From Zoogloea sp. (GTDB lineage Bacteria > Pseudomonadota > Gammaproteobacteria > Burkholderiales > Rhodocyclaceae): 64,000 bases of DNA. This document shows, piece after piece, positions 17,621 through 25,850 of the stretch. Made by a program: the position numbers and the translations under genes. The notes under the pieces were generated by a model. It searched no databases. It was not told the origin of the DNA and was given only the letters and a program-made list of their open reading frames with translations. The stretch is from the NCBI RefSeq assembly GCF_028689785.1, contig NZ_JAQVCN010000001.1:62001-126000 (forward strand), written 5' to 3'. The stretch's first letter is position 1, and every line of letters begins with the position of its first letter.

Positions 17621-17668
17621 TGTTGGTGCCGCTGACCGGAATCGAACTGGTGACCTTCGCATTACGAA
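17621..17668. repeat. attR: 48-bp direct repeat
   Basis: Right copy of the 48-bp att repeat; 45 of its bases are the 3' end of the intact tRNA-Thr gene. Crossover within it leaves the tRNA functional. Confidence 0.92.
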
Positions 17669-17699
17669 TGCGCTGCTCTACCGACTGAGCTACAGCGGC
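17624..17699 (-). tRNA. thrW: tRNA-Thr (anticodon CGT)
   Basis: The 76-nt sequence on the - strand folds as a full cloverleaf. The acceptor stem is GCCGCTG/CAGCGGC with an encoded ACCA end, the D arm is GCTC..GAGC, and the anticodon loop TTCGTAA gives anticodon CGT. The T arm is ACCAG-TTCGATT-CCGGT. It decodes ACG. It is the integration target of the adjacent element, as thrW is for elements in enterobacteria. One G-A mismatch closes the anticodon stem, as in E. coli tRNA-Thr(CGT). A promoter is visible upstream. Confidence 0.95.
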
Positions 17700-17714
17700 T
17701 AACAACAGCCCTCT

Positions 17715-17743
17715 ATAATACAGCTACCGCTCTATCCACGCAA
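17715..17743 (-). promoter_or_regulatory. Promoter of tRNA-Thr
   Basis: On the - strand TTGCGT (17738-17743) and TATTAT (17715-17720) are spaced 17 bases apart, with the tRNA 5' end 16 bases past the -10 box. This fits a sigma-70 promoter serving the tRNA independently of the pilY1 operon. Confidence 0.65.
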
Positions 17744-17816
17744 GCTCCGAGAGGATATCCAAGACTGCCGAAACACGGCTTCCCTAACCGTCTTTAGACC
17801 GGAGGGCCACTCTTGC

Positions 17817-20800
17817 TTACTGGCCAATGATCCGCCAGTTAAGGACGCGCGGATCGCCGAAACCGCCAATCTGGCTGCCCACAAAACTAGGGCCACTTGC
17901 ATTGCCATAGGAACCAAGCAAGCGAATCGACGAGCCGTAGCGCACCTGCTTGGAACCAACAATACCCGACGCGGAAGTAACGAAAGCTATTGGGACCCGA
18001 ACCCCATTTTGTATAGTCGCAAAAGCACTCTTAGCTGATCCGTACTTGACAGCATAGGCAGCACTCTCACCCCCCGGATTGCATTTATCCTGATTCATCA
18101 GCGTACCTACCCACGAGACAATACCTTCATTCACCTGAGGATGTTGAACAACCTGTTCAGCAAGCGTACCACGCAATCCAGTCAAGTCATAAAACCACCC
18201 CATGGGCTTGGATGAATCTTGTGTAACACCATCGATCAAATTGGTAACTTGAACCATATTTTTCCGTTCAACAGGGAAACTCACTCCGCTCGGTAACGGA
18301 TTAGCTGCACCTGAATCCGAGGAATACGGGTCGGACACGGTTCCATCTCTAAGTGAGTAAAAGGTCTGCTGCTGAGTGTTGCTCCTATCGTTCGTATGTA
18401 AAAGCTTACCGGTCCCAACGAACAAGTAACGAACTAGATCCGCACCGGGGTCGACCCTAGGCTCTGTAGTAACAGGCTGAGGATTGCCTTGAGAATCCCG
18501 CAACTTGAGAATTGGTGTACTCACATTTGGCACACTATTGGAAGCACTTGTAAAGTCAAAGCGCCATACATTGCCAAGCAAATCTCCCGCATAAATAAAG
18601 TCCACTGTCATATCCGAATAATCCGTAACAAACCCTGTCATATGAGCCAAACCGGCAGGATTAGCGGCACTCCCTTCATTGGTATAGACCTTTTGCAGAA
18701 GGCTGCCACTCTTCGGATCAAGCACGAACAACACCCCTTTTCCAGGAACACTCGTATTCGAAGTTCCCAGGGTATTGTTGTAACCGGCAGCAATCACAAC
18801 GACCCAACCCCACTTCCGGGTCTTCACGATGAAGGGCCGCCCGTAGCTGAAGCCCATGTCTTCGTGGGTGAATTCCCAGAGCACCTTGCTCGCGATGGTG
18901 GTCTCGCTGGTGGAGGAAGTGGGCGTATCGGTTATGTCCAGGGCGACATAGCTACGCCCCCCCTTGCCAAGGCCGAAAACCAGCAAGGTCCGCCAATCGG
19001 AAGAGGCGGGATCGGTCGTGATGGTGCCACCTGCCCGCTTGAAGTCCACATCCCGGGAGAAGGGCGTGCTGTTGACGTAATAGTGGTGGAGGTAGGCATT
19101 GTCGGTCAGCGCCCTGAGGCCACTTTCGGCCGGCTTGGCATCAGGGCCAAGATAGGTCGCGTTGGGAATCACCGCAAAAAGCTCTCCTCCCCCCGACGTC
19201 GTTAGCTGCCCATCAAAAGCATGCAGCATGCCATCGTTGGCCCCCACATAAACAACAGGCTTGCGCGATGCCTTATTGGTCTTGAAAGTGGAATAGCCGG
19301 GGTTGTATGCATCGGAGTAATACTGGCTCGGAGGACCGACGTACAGGGCTCCGGAATCCACGATATCGCCAAGAACAGAGGCACGGTAACGATAGGACTT
19401 GCGCAGGGTCAGGGTCGACTGGTTGGTGACATCACCGCGCAGATAGCTCAGCACCTTGGCCTGCTCGGTTGAGGAGCCGAGGGCTGCCTTCTGAGCGGCC
19501 GAGAGGTTGGCCAGCCGGAAGGGAACCCCCTTCAGCGTACCGGTGCTGTCGGGAGACAGGGTGACGACCTTGCGCGCAGTATCCCAGCCGCTTCCACTCA
19601 CCAGGGAATCCAGCTTTGACGCAGCGCTCCAGGCCTGAGATGTCGTGATCACCCCAGTACTAACGTTTATTGAATCGATCTTCAATCCCTTAAGATCGCC
19701 AGACCAATACAAGGAGTTGTATGTCGTTTGAAAGAAACCGTCAGAAGCCAGGCTATCGGAAATCACCGACCCAGTCGTACCTACACCCGAAGCAGAGCCG
19801 ATCAGGGAATTGATCTGGCTGAAAGCCGAATTGAGGCCGGACACCAGACGATCAGGATCGGAAGCAGGGAAATAGGTATCAGGAATGGCCGTACCCTTGT
19901 AGGTCTGACCGAAGGCATTCCATTCACCATTATCAGGTACGCCATTGCCGTTGGTATCGGTAAAGCCACCATACTTCGCTGCCTTGAAGTACTGGTTATT
20001 GCCGGCCATGGTGGAATACTCGAGGGCATCCACCCAGAAAGTCTTGATACGGGCATCGGGAAAGTCACTGCGCAGCGGCTTGGTATTGGCGGCGTAGGCC
20101 ATGCCGGCAATGTAATCGTAGGTCAGGCTGTAGCCGCTGAGCTTCCTGGTCCATGCATTGACAGTCTCACCATTCAGTCTCTCGCCGGCCACCAGCGAAT
20201 CCATGCTGTAGCCACTACCCGAAAGATTGTTGTCGCAGTTGTCACCACAGGTGTTCGTATCCCCAATGCCGATGATGAACTGCTTCTGGCAACTACCGCC
20301 TTGCGAAGCCGGCAAGACGGGGTCTATCCAGTTGGTGATGACCGGAAAGTCATCCTTGATATTGATCCGCTGCGCTGTCGAGACCCCTTTGGGTATCGCC
20401 GAATAGCTCGGCACATGCCCGATCCCGGACGGCCCGAGCAGATAGCGCAGGGCCACCGCGTACATTTCGCTGACGTTGTCGTAGCGCTTGTAGCTCTTGG
20501 CCTTGTAACCGAACAGGTTCAGGTAATTGATGGCGCCCGTGCGGCTCACCTCCCCATCCCCCTGCCTGTCAGCCGGGAACGGATCCTGCAGGAAGGCCCC
20601 GGTCTCGAGCACCTCCTCCCGCGTGTCACGGATCTGAGCCTTGAGCACGCCACCATCCCATGCCTTCAGGAGCGTGTCCGAACCATAGGTGTCGCCATTC
20701 AGGTTATGGTAACCGACGGCACCGAAACGCATTTTCTGGAGGTTTTTCTGAATCAGGCCAACCGGCTTGTAGACGCGCTTTGTCTTGTCGGCGTTCTCAT

Positions 20801-21647
20801 ACTTCTGACAGTAGAACTGGTCGGCGTATTCGTGCTTCGACGTGTCCGTGCCACTGCACACCAGCACCCGCACCTGGTAGCTCTTGTACTTGGTGCCCGA
20901 CGAATTGCCATTGCTGTAGCTGAACTCTACGTTGATGCCCTTGTTGTAAACAGTGGCAATGAGATTATTGGAGCCACTGGTCGACAAGGCGGTGTATTTC
21001 GTGATGTTCCCTGAAGCCAGAGACTTGTCAGGGAAGTTGGACTTTGAACCCTGATCGTTCGACCACGCCTTCTTCAGGATGGTGACCCCCACCGGGGTGC
21101 TCGCGGAGAAATCGGCAGGCTCGTCCTGATCCCGTGCACCACCGGTCATGGCCCAGCGGAACAGGTCGATCACGTGCATGGTGGCCCAGTTCATGTAATT
21201 GCCGGACCACTCGCCAGAGCAGGTGTAATTGGAGCCCTGGATGCTTGCCGTGGGGTAAAAGTAGCCGTTGGTTTCCGACCCCGAATAATCGTAGCAGCGG
21301 GTCGGATCGAAATAGCCCAGATACTTTCGGGTCGGCTCGAAATAAGGGTCAGCGGTTGACGATGCAGCCAATGCGGTAACGCCGTAGGCGCCGGTACTGA
21401 AGTTCGCATGACTCTGGGCAGTAGGGAACTCCACGGACAGCGCAAGCATCACGTTGGCCGGAACCGCCTCTGTGCTGGCAGAAATGGGCACATCGGCCAA
21501 GGCCGTATCTGCCGCATACGCTCCTGGTAGCGCTGCGTTCCACGCGGCCACCACGACGAGAGAACGGGCCGCAAGGACCTTCCAGTGGGGAAAAGAGACC
21601 CCGGTCACACGGTTGGATGCGTTCATGTCGGTATATCCCCAACTCAT
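17817..21647 (-). CDS. pilY1: Type IV pilus tip/adhesin protein PilY1
   Basis: Large extracellular pilus-associated protein (PilC/PilY1 family) that works with the minor pilins in pilus assembly, adhesion and surface sensing; 1276 aa. The N-terminus has a secretion signal ending near GAYAADTAL. Start 21647 has GGAAG upstream; an in-frame ATG at 21626 is an alternative. The variable N-terminal half is followed by the conserved C-terminal PilC beta-propeller (VYVGANDGMLHAFDG near residue 800; VVVIAAGYNN; FGLGKGGRSYVALD). A calcium-binding-like loop DTNGNGVPDNGEW lies at about residues 562-575. It is the last gene of the minor-pilin operon, 7 bases after pilX. Confidence 0.96.
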   Translation of the reverse strand: MSWGYTDMNASNRVTGVSFPHWKVLAARSLVVVAAWNAALPGAYAADTALADVPISASTEAVPANVMLALSVEFPTAQSHANFSTGAYGVTALAASSTADPYFEPTRKYLGYFDPTRCYDYSGSETNGYFYPTASIQGSNYTCSGEWSGNYMNWATMHVIDLFRWAMTGGARDQDEPADFSASTPVGVTILKKAWSNDQGSKSNFPDKSLASGNITKYTALSTSGSNNLIATVYNKGINVEFSYSNGNSSGTKYKSYQVRVLVCSGTDTSKHEYADQFYCQKYENADKTKRVYKPVGLIQKNLQKMRFGAVGYHNLNGDTYGSDTLLKAWDGGVLKAQIRDTREEVLETGAFLQDPFPADRQGDGEVSRTGAINYLNLFGYKAKSYKRYDNVSEMYAVALRYLLGPSGIGHVPSYSAIPKGVSTAQRINIKDDFPVITNWIDPVLPASQGGSCQKQFIIGIGDTNTCGDNCDNNLSGSGYSMDSLVAGERLNGETVNAWTRKLSGYSLTYDYIAGMAYAANTKPLRSDFPDARIKTFWVDALEYSTMAGNNQYFKAAKYGGFTDTNGNGVPDNGEWNAFGQTYKGTAIPDTYFPASDPDRLVSGLNSAFSQINSLIGSASGVGTTGSVISDSLASDGFFQTTYNSLYWSGDLKGLKIDSINVSTGVITTSQAWSAASKLDSLVSGSGWDTARKVVTLSPDSTGTLKGVPFRLANLSAAQKAALGSSTEQAKVLSYLRGDVTNQSTLTLRKSYRYRASVLGDIVDSGALYVGPPSQYYSDAYNPGYSTFKTNKASRKPVVYVGANDGMLHAFDGQLTTSGGGELFAVIPNATYLGPDAKPAESGLRALTDNAYLHHYYVNSTPFSRDVDFKRAGGTITTDPASSDWRTLLVFGLGKGGRSYVALDITDTPTSSTSETTIASKVLWEFTHEDMGFSYGRPFIVKTRKWGWVVVIAAGYNNTLGTSNTSVPGKGVLFVLDPKSGSLLQKVYTNEGSAANPAGLAHMTGFVTDYSDMTVDFIYAGDLLGNVWRFDFTSASNSVPNVSTPILKLRDSQGNPQPVTTEPRVDPGADLVRYLFVGTGKLLHTNDRSNTQQQTFYSLRDGTVSDPYSSDSGAANPLPSGVSFPVERKNMVQVTNLIDGVTQDSSKPMGWFYDLTGLRGTLAEQVVQHPQVNEGIVSWVGTLMNQDKCNPGGESAAYAVKYGSAKSAFATIQNGVRVPIAFVTSASGIVGSKQVRYGSSIRLLGSYGNASGPSFVGSQIGGFGDPRVLNWRIIGQ

Positions 21648-21654
21648 TTCAGTA

Positions 21655-22314
21655 TCACTCTTCCAGGAACGTCACGGTCCATTGGGCGTAGGTCTGGCTA
21701 TTGCGCACACCGTCGGTGCGCACGGTAACGCGGTAAAGTGGGGAGGCAACTGAACCCGGCTTACCCTCCCATCCATCTCCGAAATCCCATAAGTCGCTCG
21801 AAAGCACACAAGTCACTTTATTTGACGGCCCATAGGTCTCGCACATGCGCTCAATTAGGAAGCGAACTTCATTACCCCCCTTTCCGTTGACACTGTTCAC
21901 GGTGATCGGCGCGATCTTGAACATCGTATCAAACTGGGTTTTGTTCTTGATGATCAAGGGGATGCCGTTCTCGTCGGACTCCAGCATGCGGGGATAGAAG
22001 TTGAGCTTGGCCCACTCTCCGGCTGCGGTACACGCCGTCCCCGTATTCGCAGGCGGAGGGCAGCCTACGACGGAATCCTGATAGCCCCGGAAATTTGCCA
22101 ACTTCATGGTCTCAAACGCTTTATTGAGCCCACCTGCGGCACTATTTATAGAATCGCGCTTGAAACCGATGTTGCCGGACAGCAAGGCCGAGGTATCAAC
22201 TGAATTCAGCAGAGACACCGAGCCCAGCATCATGACGACCAGTACCACCAGCACCACGGCGAGAACCACGCCATGCTGCCGTCGGGAAGAGAGATGTCGT
22301 AGTTTCGAGGACAT
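21655..22314 (-). CDS. pilX: Minor pilin-related protein PilX
   Basis: A 219-aa PilX-type protein. After a basic leader the segment QHGVVLAVVLVVLVVMMLGSV is the class III-like signal of PilX (G|V; no Glu5, as in many PilX proteins). The conserved SGNIGFKRDSINSAAGGLNKAFE region follows. PilX, with PilV, PilW and FimT, primes pilus assembly and delivers PilY1 to the tip. The gene is between pilW (19-base gap) and pilY1 (7-base gap) on the same strand. Confidence 0.93.
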   Translation of the reverse strand: MSSKLRHLSSRRQHGVVLAVVLVVLVVMMLGSVSLLNSVDTSALLSGNIGFKRDSINSAAGGLNKAFETMKLANFRGYQDSVVGCPPPANTGTACTAAGEWAKLNFYPRMLESDENGIPLIIKNKTQFDTMFKIAPITVNSVNGKGGNEVRFLIERMCETYGPSNKVTCVLSSDLWDFGDGWEGKPGSVASPLYRVTVRTDGVRNSQTYAQWTVTFLEE

Positions 22315-22333
22315 TCGGGATCCACACGCAAAA

Positions 22334-23533
22334 TCAGATGTTCGGGGGTGTTCTCATGCTGCGCAGAGGAATCACCCATTCGTAGGTCTGGTACTGGTAG
22401 CGCTGCTCCTCGGTGCTCAGCGTCCGACTGAAGCGCCGGGTAGAACCCAGATCCTGGAAAAGCTCGATGCTGGTCAAGGGAGCGGGGGTCGTGATCGGCT
22501 GCGAGGAGCGCACCACCATCGCGATCCGAAGTGCCTTGATGTAGCCGATCCGCTGCTGGGTTGCACGCTTGCCGTCCATCAGATCGGCAAAGGTCCACCC
22601 GGACTCCGAAGGGGCAACCCACTCATCGACAGCGTTGTCATTGATGTCCCCCCCCACACCGTTATCCAGGCCATAGCGCGCCTTGATCAGGAAGATGTTC
22701 TCGCCGATGATCTGTGGGTCGATCCGCTTGAGCAGGTCGTACTGAACGAGTTCGCTGTCACTGTTGACCCCCAGCATGGCGAAGTTCGGGCTGTCCCGCA
22801 GACCAAGATGGTAGGCCACTCCCTTCTTCCCGGAGTAAATCGAAGCATCAACCGCTCCATAAGTAGCAGTATTTAAAGGGATAAGCTTATTGAAGGTGAC
22901 GACTTTAAGACCAAGAGACGCATCATTGACAACAGTCGGTGCAACCATAGTGTTGGAAGCCTGGACAACACGGCAGTCGCCCGGATCTGTAGGCAGATGT
23001 GGCACAGCCAGAATCAAATCAAAATTTGATGCAGGTGCGCTGCTTTTTAGCCCCATTCCGATAGTAGGGGACTGCACGACCAATGAATCGCCAGTAGCAG
23101 ACGAGAACCCCTTTCCTTGATTACCGGCCGCCGAATCTCCGGCCATCATAATTATCACATCCGACCCGCTCCCGCCATTGACAATGGCTGCTGGCACGGC
23201 CCGCAATGTCTGAGGCACAGAGGAGAACGGACTGGGGTAGCCGGAGGGGCTGGGAAGCACAGCATTGCCAGACTGGGTGACCAGCAACCTGCACCCCCAC
23301 ACCCATTGCCCGCCCCGGGCCAGACCGGACCCCGCCTCCTGGATCAGCATGTCTAACCGCTGAGCAGCAATGGCAGCCGACTGGAGCGCATCCCCCGTTC
23401 CGGAGAGATTGCGCCGATAGGTTTCGCTGGACGAAAAGCTCTGCATGATCACCAGGCTGGCAACCAACCCGACAACCATCCCGACCATCATTTCGACGAT
23501 GCTCAGACCCGCTTGCCGCTGGCGCCGCCGCAT
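22334..23533 (-). CDS. pilW: Minor pilin PilW
   Basis: Minor pilin, 399 aa from the ATG at 23533. That start lies 4 bases after the pilV stop and gives a short leader (MRRRQRQAG) before LSIVEMMVGMVVGLVASL with Glu5. The frame is open further upstream into pilV, so an in-frame ATG at 23563 is possible but less likely. PilW participates in the pilus-priming complex with PilV, PilX and PilY1. Position and N-terminal signal support the call; the C-terminal body is variable in this family. Confidence 0.93.
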   Translation of the reverse strand: MRRRQRQAGLSIVEMMVGMVVGLVASLVIMQSFSSSETYRRNLSGTGDALQSAAIAAQRLDMLIQEAGSGLARGGQWVWGCRLLVTQSGNAVLPSPSGYPSPFSSVPQTLRAVPAAIVNGGSGSDVIIMMAGDSAAGNQGKGFSSATGDSLVVQSPTIGMGLKSSAPASNFDLILAVPHLPTDPGDCRVVQASNTMVAPTVVNDASLGLKVVTFNKLIPLNTATYGAVDASIYSGKKGVAYHLGLRDSPNFAMLGVNSDSELVQYDLLKRIDPQIIGENIFLIKARYGLDNGVGGDINDNAVDEWVAPSESGWTFADLMDGKRATQQRIGYIKALRIAMVVRSSQPITTPAPLTSIELFQDLGSTRRFSRTLSTEEQRYQYQTYEWVIPLRSMRTPPNI

Positions 23534-23537
23534 GGCT

Positions 23538-23978
23538 TCAGAACAACATTGTTTCGGTGACATAGCTTCCGTGCTCCATTGCTTTTGCCCCGGGCAGATC
23601 CCACTCAAGCGTAACCTTGACCACAAAGGTATCAACCGCATTGCCATTGGCGATTTCCACCTTGGCATACGGATTTGGCAGTTTGCTCGCCTCCTTCACC
23701 CGCTTGGTAAACCAGGCATGGGCAGAAGCTCCACCGCCACCGGTAGACTCATAGGTGTATTCCGACACTACCGACACCCGCTTGGCAACCGCCATCTTGG
23801 AGATCAGCTCATCCGCAAGAATTGCGGCCTCGGTGCGGAAGCGGCTATCTGTTGCAATTCGCGTGGATGCGGCCTGAAAACCGATCATGCCGAGCAGGCC
23901 GAGCGAAAAGATCAGCAAGGCCACCAGCGCCTCAAGCAGTACATAGCCGCGCTCTCCACGAACTTTCATGGCATTCAT
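23538..23978 (-). CDS. pilV: Minor pilin PilV
   Basis: A 146-aa minor pilin with leader MNAMKVRGERG before YVLLEALVALLIFSLGLLG, including Glu5. An in-frame ATG at 23969 is an alternative start. The FSLGLLGMIGFQAAS stretch is characteristic of PilV. It starts 3 bases after fimT and ends 4 bases before pilW. Confidence 0.94.
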   Translation of the reverse strand: MNAMKVRGERGYVLLEALVALLIFSLGLLGMIGFQAASTRIATDSRFRTEAAILADELISKMAVAKRVSVVSEYTYESTGGGGASAHAWFTKRVKEASKLPNPYAKVEIANGNAVDTFVVKVTLEWDLPGAKAMEHGSYVTETMLF

Positions 23979-23981
23979 TCC

Positions 23982-24581
23982 TTACGCAGCCGGACAATCG
24001 GTTGCAGACAGCATGGGCTGACAGGCCCTCGGGTCACCGCTGGCCTTCGACGGATCGCACATCTTGACTGCCCCGCCGGGCGTCACGAACACGCAGTAGG
24101 CCACCGTGGCACTGGCTCTGGATACCCTGAAGACCTGCTTGCTGCCGACCGGAGCACTGCTCAGGTCCAGAACACGTCCCGAACCATTGAAGCGCACCCC
24201 GGCCGGCCCCTGATAGACCACATCGCTGGACATCTGGCTGGTCGAAATACCATTCACGTAACGGTTGGCAGCAGTGCTGTCTGCCATCCGGACGACCCAG
24301 TTATCACCATCGGCCTTTGCTGTCAGGCTACCGACCGTGGCCACGCTGGGCGTACCGTCGGTGAGAATGAAATCCACCTCACCATTACGCCGGATCGCCT
24401 CACCCTCGGCCTGCCTCAGGGCGTTCTGGATCACCTCGGCGGCGGCCCCCACCGAATTATTGCGGATCATGTAGGTCATGGACGGCACCGCGATGGACAG
24501 CAGGATGGCCCCGATGATCAGGACGACCAACAACTCGAGAAGAGTGAAGCCCTGCTGGGCCGGACGTTGAGTGTTCAGCAC
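23982..24581 (-). CDS. fimT: Minor pilin FimT (GspH/FimT family)
   Basis: A prepilin-like protein with AQQG|FTLLELLVVLIIGAILLSI (Glu5 present) and a GspH/FimT body (ALRQAEGEAIRRNGEV). I place the start at the GTG at 24581, overlapping the pilE end, giving 199 aa and a normal 11-residue leader. A TTG at 24611 would give a long leader. FimT-type minor pilins in other bacteria can bind DNA during natural transformation; whether this one does is not visible. Confidence 0.88.
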   Translation of the reverse strand: MLNTQRPAQQGFTLLELLVVLIIGAILLSIAVPSMTYMIRNNSVGAAAEVIQNALRQAEGEAIRRNGEVDFILTDGTPSVATVGSLTAKADGDNWVVRMADSTAANRYVNGISTSQMSSDVVYQGPAGVRFNGSGRVLDLSSAPVGSKQVFRVSRASATVAYCVFVTPGGAVKMCDPSKASGDPRACQPMLSATDCPAA

Positions 24582-24997
24582 GACGATTGACTCTTGCTCA
24601 TCAGCCAGCAATTGGCACTGGAGGACGGCGTCACAGACGCCTTCTCGCCGCTTTCATTGATGGAATACCAGTAGCCACTCATACCTTTCGCGGAATCCCC
24701 GGTAATCCTCAAGGTGAAGGTGGTGTCGGTACATGCCGGCGTGTGCGCCACCGTAAAGGGAAGATCCGTGAAATAGGGGCTCATGTCAGGACAATTTCCA
24801 CCCGGCTTATAGGTTCGCTGGGAATTGAATACCTGCTCCATCCGCACCTTCGCCTCGGCCAGCGCCTCGACACCCTGGGCGATCTTGCCGCGGGCGACGT
24901 GATCCATGTAGGACGGAATGGCGATGGATGCCAGGATTCCGATGATCACCATCACGATCAACAACTCCAACAGCGTAAAGCCCCGCGCTTCTCTCAT
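24575..24997 (-). CDS. pilE: Type IV pilin PilE
   Basis: A 140-aa type IVa pilin: very short leader MREARG, then FTLLELLIVMVIIGILASIA with Glu5 and PSYMDHVARGK. The C-terminal part contains Cys pairs, including a terminal WLMSKSQSSC, compatible with the disulfide-bounded D region. A strong AGGAGG-type ribosome-binding site precedes the ATG. It is the first gene of the pilE-fimT-pilV-pilW-pilX-pilY1 operon, so it is more likely a minor pilin of this set than the major pilin. Confidence 0.93.
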   Translation of the reverse strand: MREARGFTLLELLIVMVIIGILASIAIPSYMDHVARGKIAQGVEALAEAKVRMEQVFNSQRTYKPGGNCPDMSPYFTDLPFTVAHTPACTDTTFTLRITGDSAKGMSGYWYSINESGEKASVTPSSSANCWLMSKSQSSC

Positions 24998-25160
24998 AAT
25001 TCCCTCCTTCGATGCTCAATAATCCCGCCAGCCCATGTCAAATGCGAGCCGGCGGCGACAGGCGGAGCTTCCGTGCAGACAAGCGGCACGGGGCAAGCGG
25101 CACCATCCAGCCTATCCTTCAGAGCAACCCTGCCGCGCTTGTCCGCCTCGCCCGCGCCCC

Positions 25161-25850
25161 ATGACACCCGCCCCCCCTCTCTCGCTGCCGATCGCCACCG
25201 GCCTGTCCATCGCCCTGCATGTGGCTGCGTTGATCAGCTGGCCGCAGCCTCCGGGCCCGGGTGGGCTACAGGCCGTGACACGGCCACCGCTGGATGTGCG
25301 CTTCGCCCGGACCAGCCGTCCAGTAGCCGCTTCGCCCCTCCCGGCCCCATTGCCCGAAACTCACCCTCTCACCGCCACGGCGCCCATAGCACCTGTCCCC
25401 ACACCCGCCCCCACAAGTCCCCCGGCGATGCCGGAACCCGCCCCCCTCCCCTCCCCCGAAGCCACCGAATTGCCGCTGCCGGTGTTTCCGATAGAGGCCC
25501 TCAGCCGGCTCCCGACCCTTGCCACCGAGATCTCGCCCGAGGACTGGCCATCCACCCCGGGCGCACCATCCGGCAACTTCAAGATAGAGGTGGACGTCGG
25601 GCCGGACGGCCGGGTGATGCGGGTGAATCCGATCTGTGAGCCACAGATGTGCGAAGCAGCCTCAATCTACGCTGGGTCCATCTTGGGATGGCGCTTCGCC
25701 CCTGCGGAAATCCTCGGGCACCGGGTCAGCAGCCGGATTCATGTGGAATTTGAGATCGGCTCCCCGGAAAGCCAAGGATTCAACGCCACACCGGTAACGC
25801 CATCACGCCCCGCCACGCCAGTAGTCCGGCCGGCCGAAACAGCTCCGTAG
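25161..25850 (+). CDS. TonB-like energy-transducer-type protein
   Basis: A 229-aa protein from the ATG at 25161; the frame is open upstream but the leading part is Arg-rich and unlike a coding N-terminus. It has one N-terminal membrane helix (PIATGLSIALHVAALISW, with an HxxxL pattern like TonB) and a long Pro/Ala-rich linker. The C-terminal ~85-residue domain (GNFKIEVDVGPDGRVMRV..GSILGWRFAPA) resembles TonB/TolA C-terminal folds. No ExbB/ExbD genes are nearby. The last 48 bases overlap, tail to tail, the lysR-type gene on the other strand. Function by resemblance only. Confidence 0.65.
   Translation: MTPAPPLSLPIATGLSIALHVAALISWPQPPGPGGLQAVTRPPLDVRFARTSRPVAASPLPAPLPETHPLTATAPIAPVPTPAPTSPPAMPEPAPLPSPEATELPLPVFPIEALSRLPTLATEISPEDWPSTPGAPSGNFKIEVDVGPDGRVMRVNPICEPQMCEAASIYAGSILGWRFAPAEILGHRVSSRIHVEFEIGSPESQGFNATPVTPSRPATPVVRPAETAP

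Larger units (their letters stand above)
11249..17668. mobile_element. 6.4-kb integrative element in tRNA-Thr(CGT)
   Basis: The element is delimited by a perfect 48-bp direct repeat (11249-11296 and 17621-17668), of which 45 bp is the 3' end of the intact tRNA-Thr gene at 17624-17699. It carries a tyrosine integrase next to the left end, two small HTH proteins, a Cys/His-rich protein and a primase-helicase with origin-like repeats. Two membrane-protein genes are the cargo. No structural phage, conjugation or toxin genes are seen. This resembles a phage-satellite or P4-like minimal island rather than a full prophage. The cargo genes are AT-richer and differ in style from the flanking core genes. 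Confidence 0.9.

Noticed and set aside
11249..17668. Complete prophage
   Set aside because: No capsid, portal, terminase, tail or lysis genes between the att sites.
24998..25160. Sigma-54 promoter for pilE
   Set aside because: A TGGCGGG-N4-TTGA sequence exists on the - strand but the conserved -12 GC is GA; not good enough to report.
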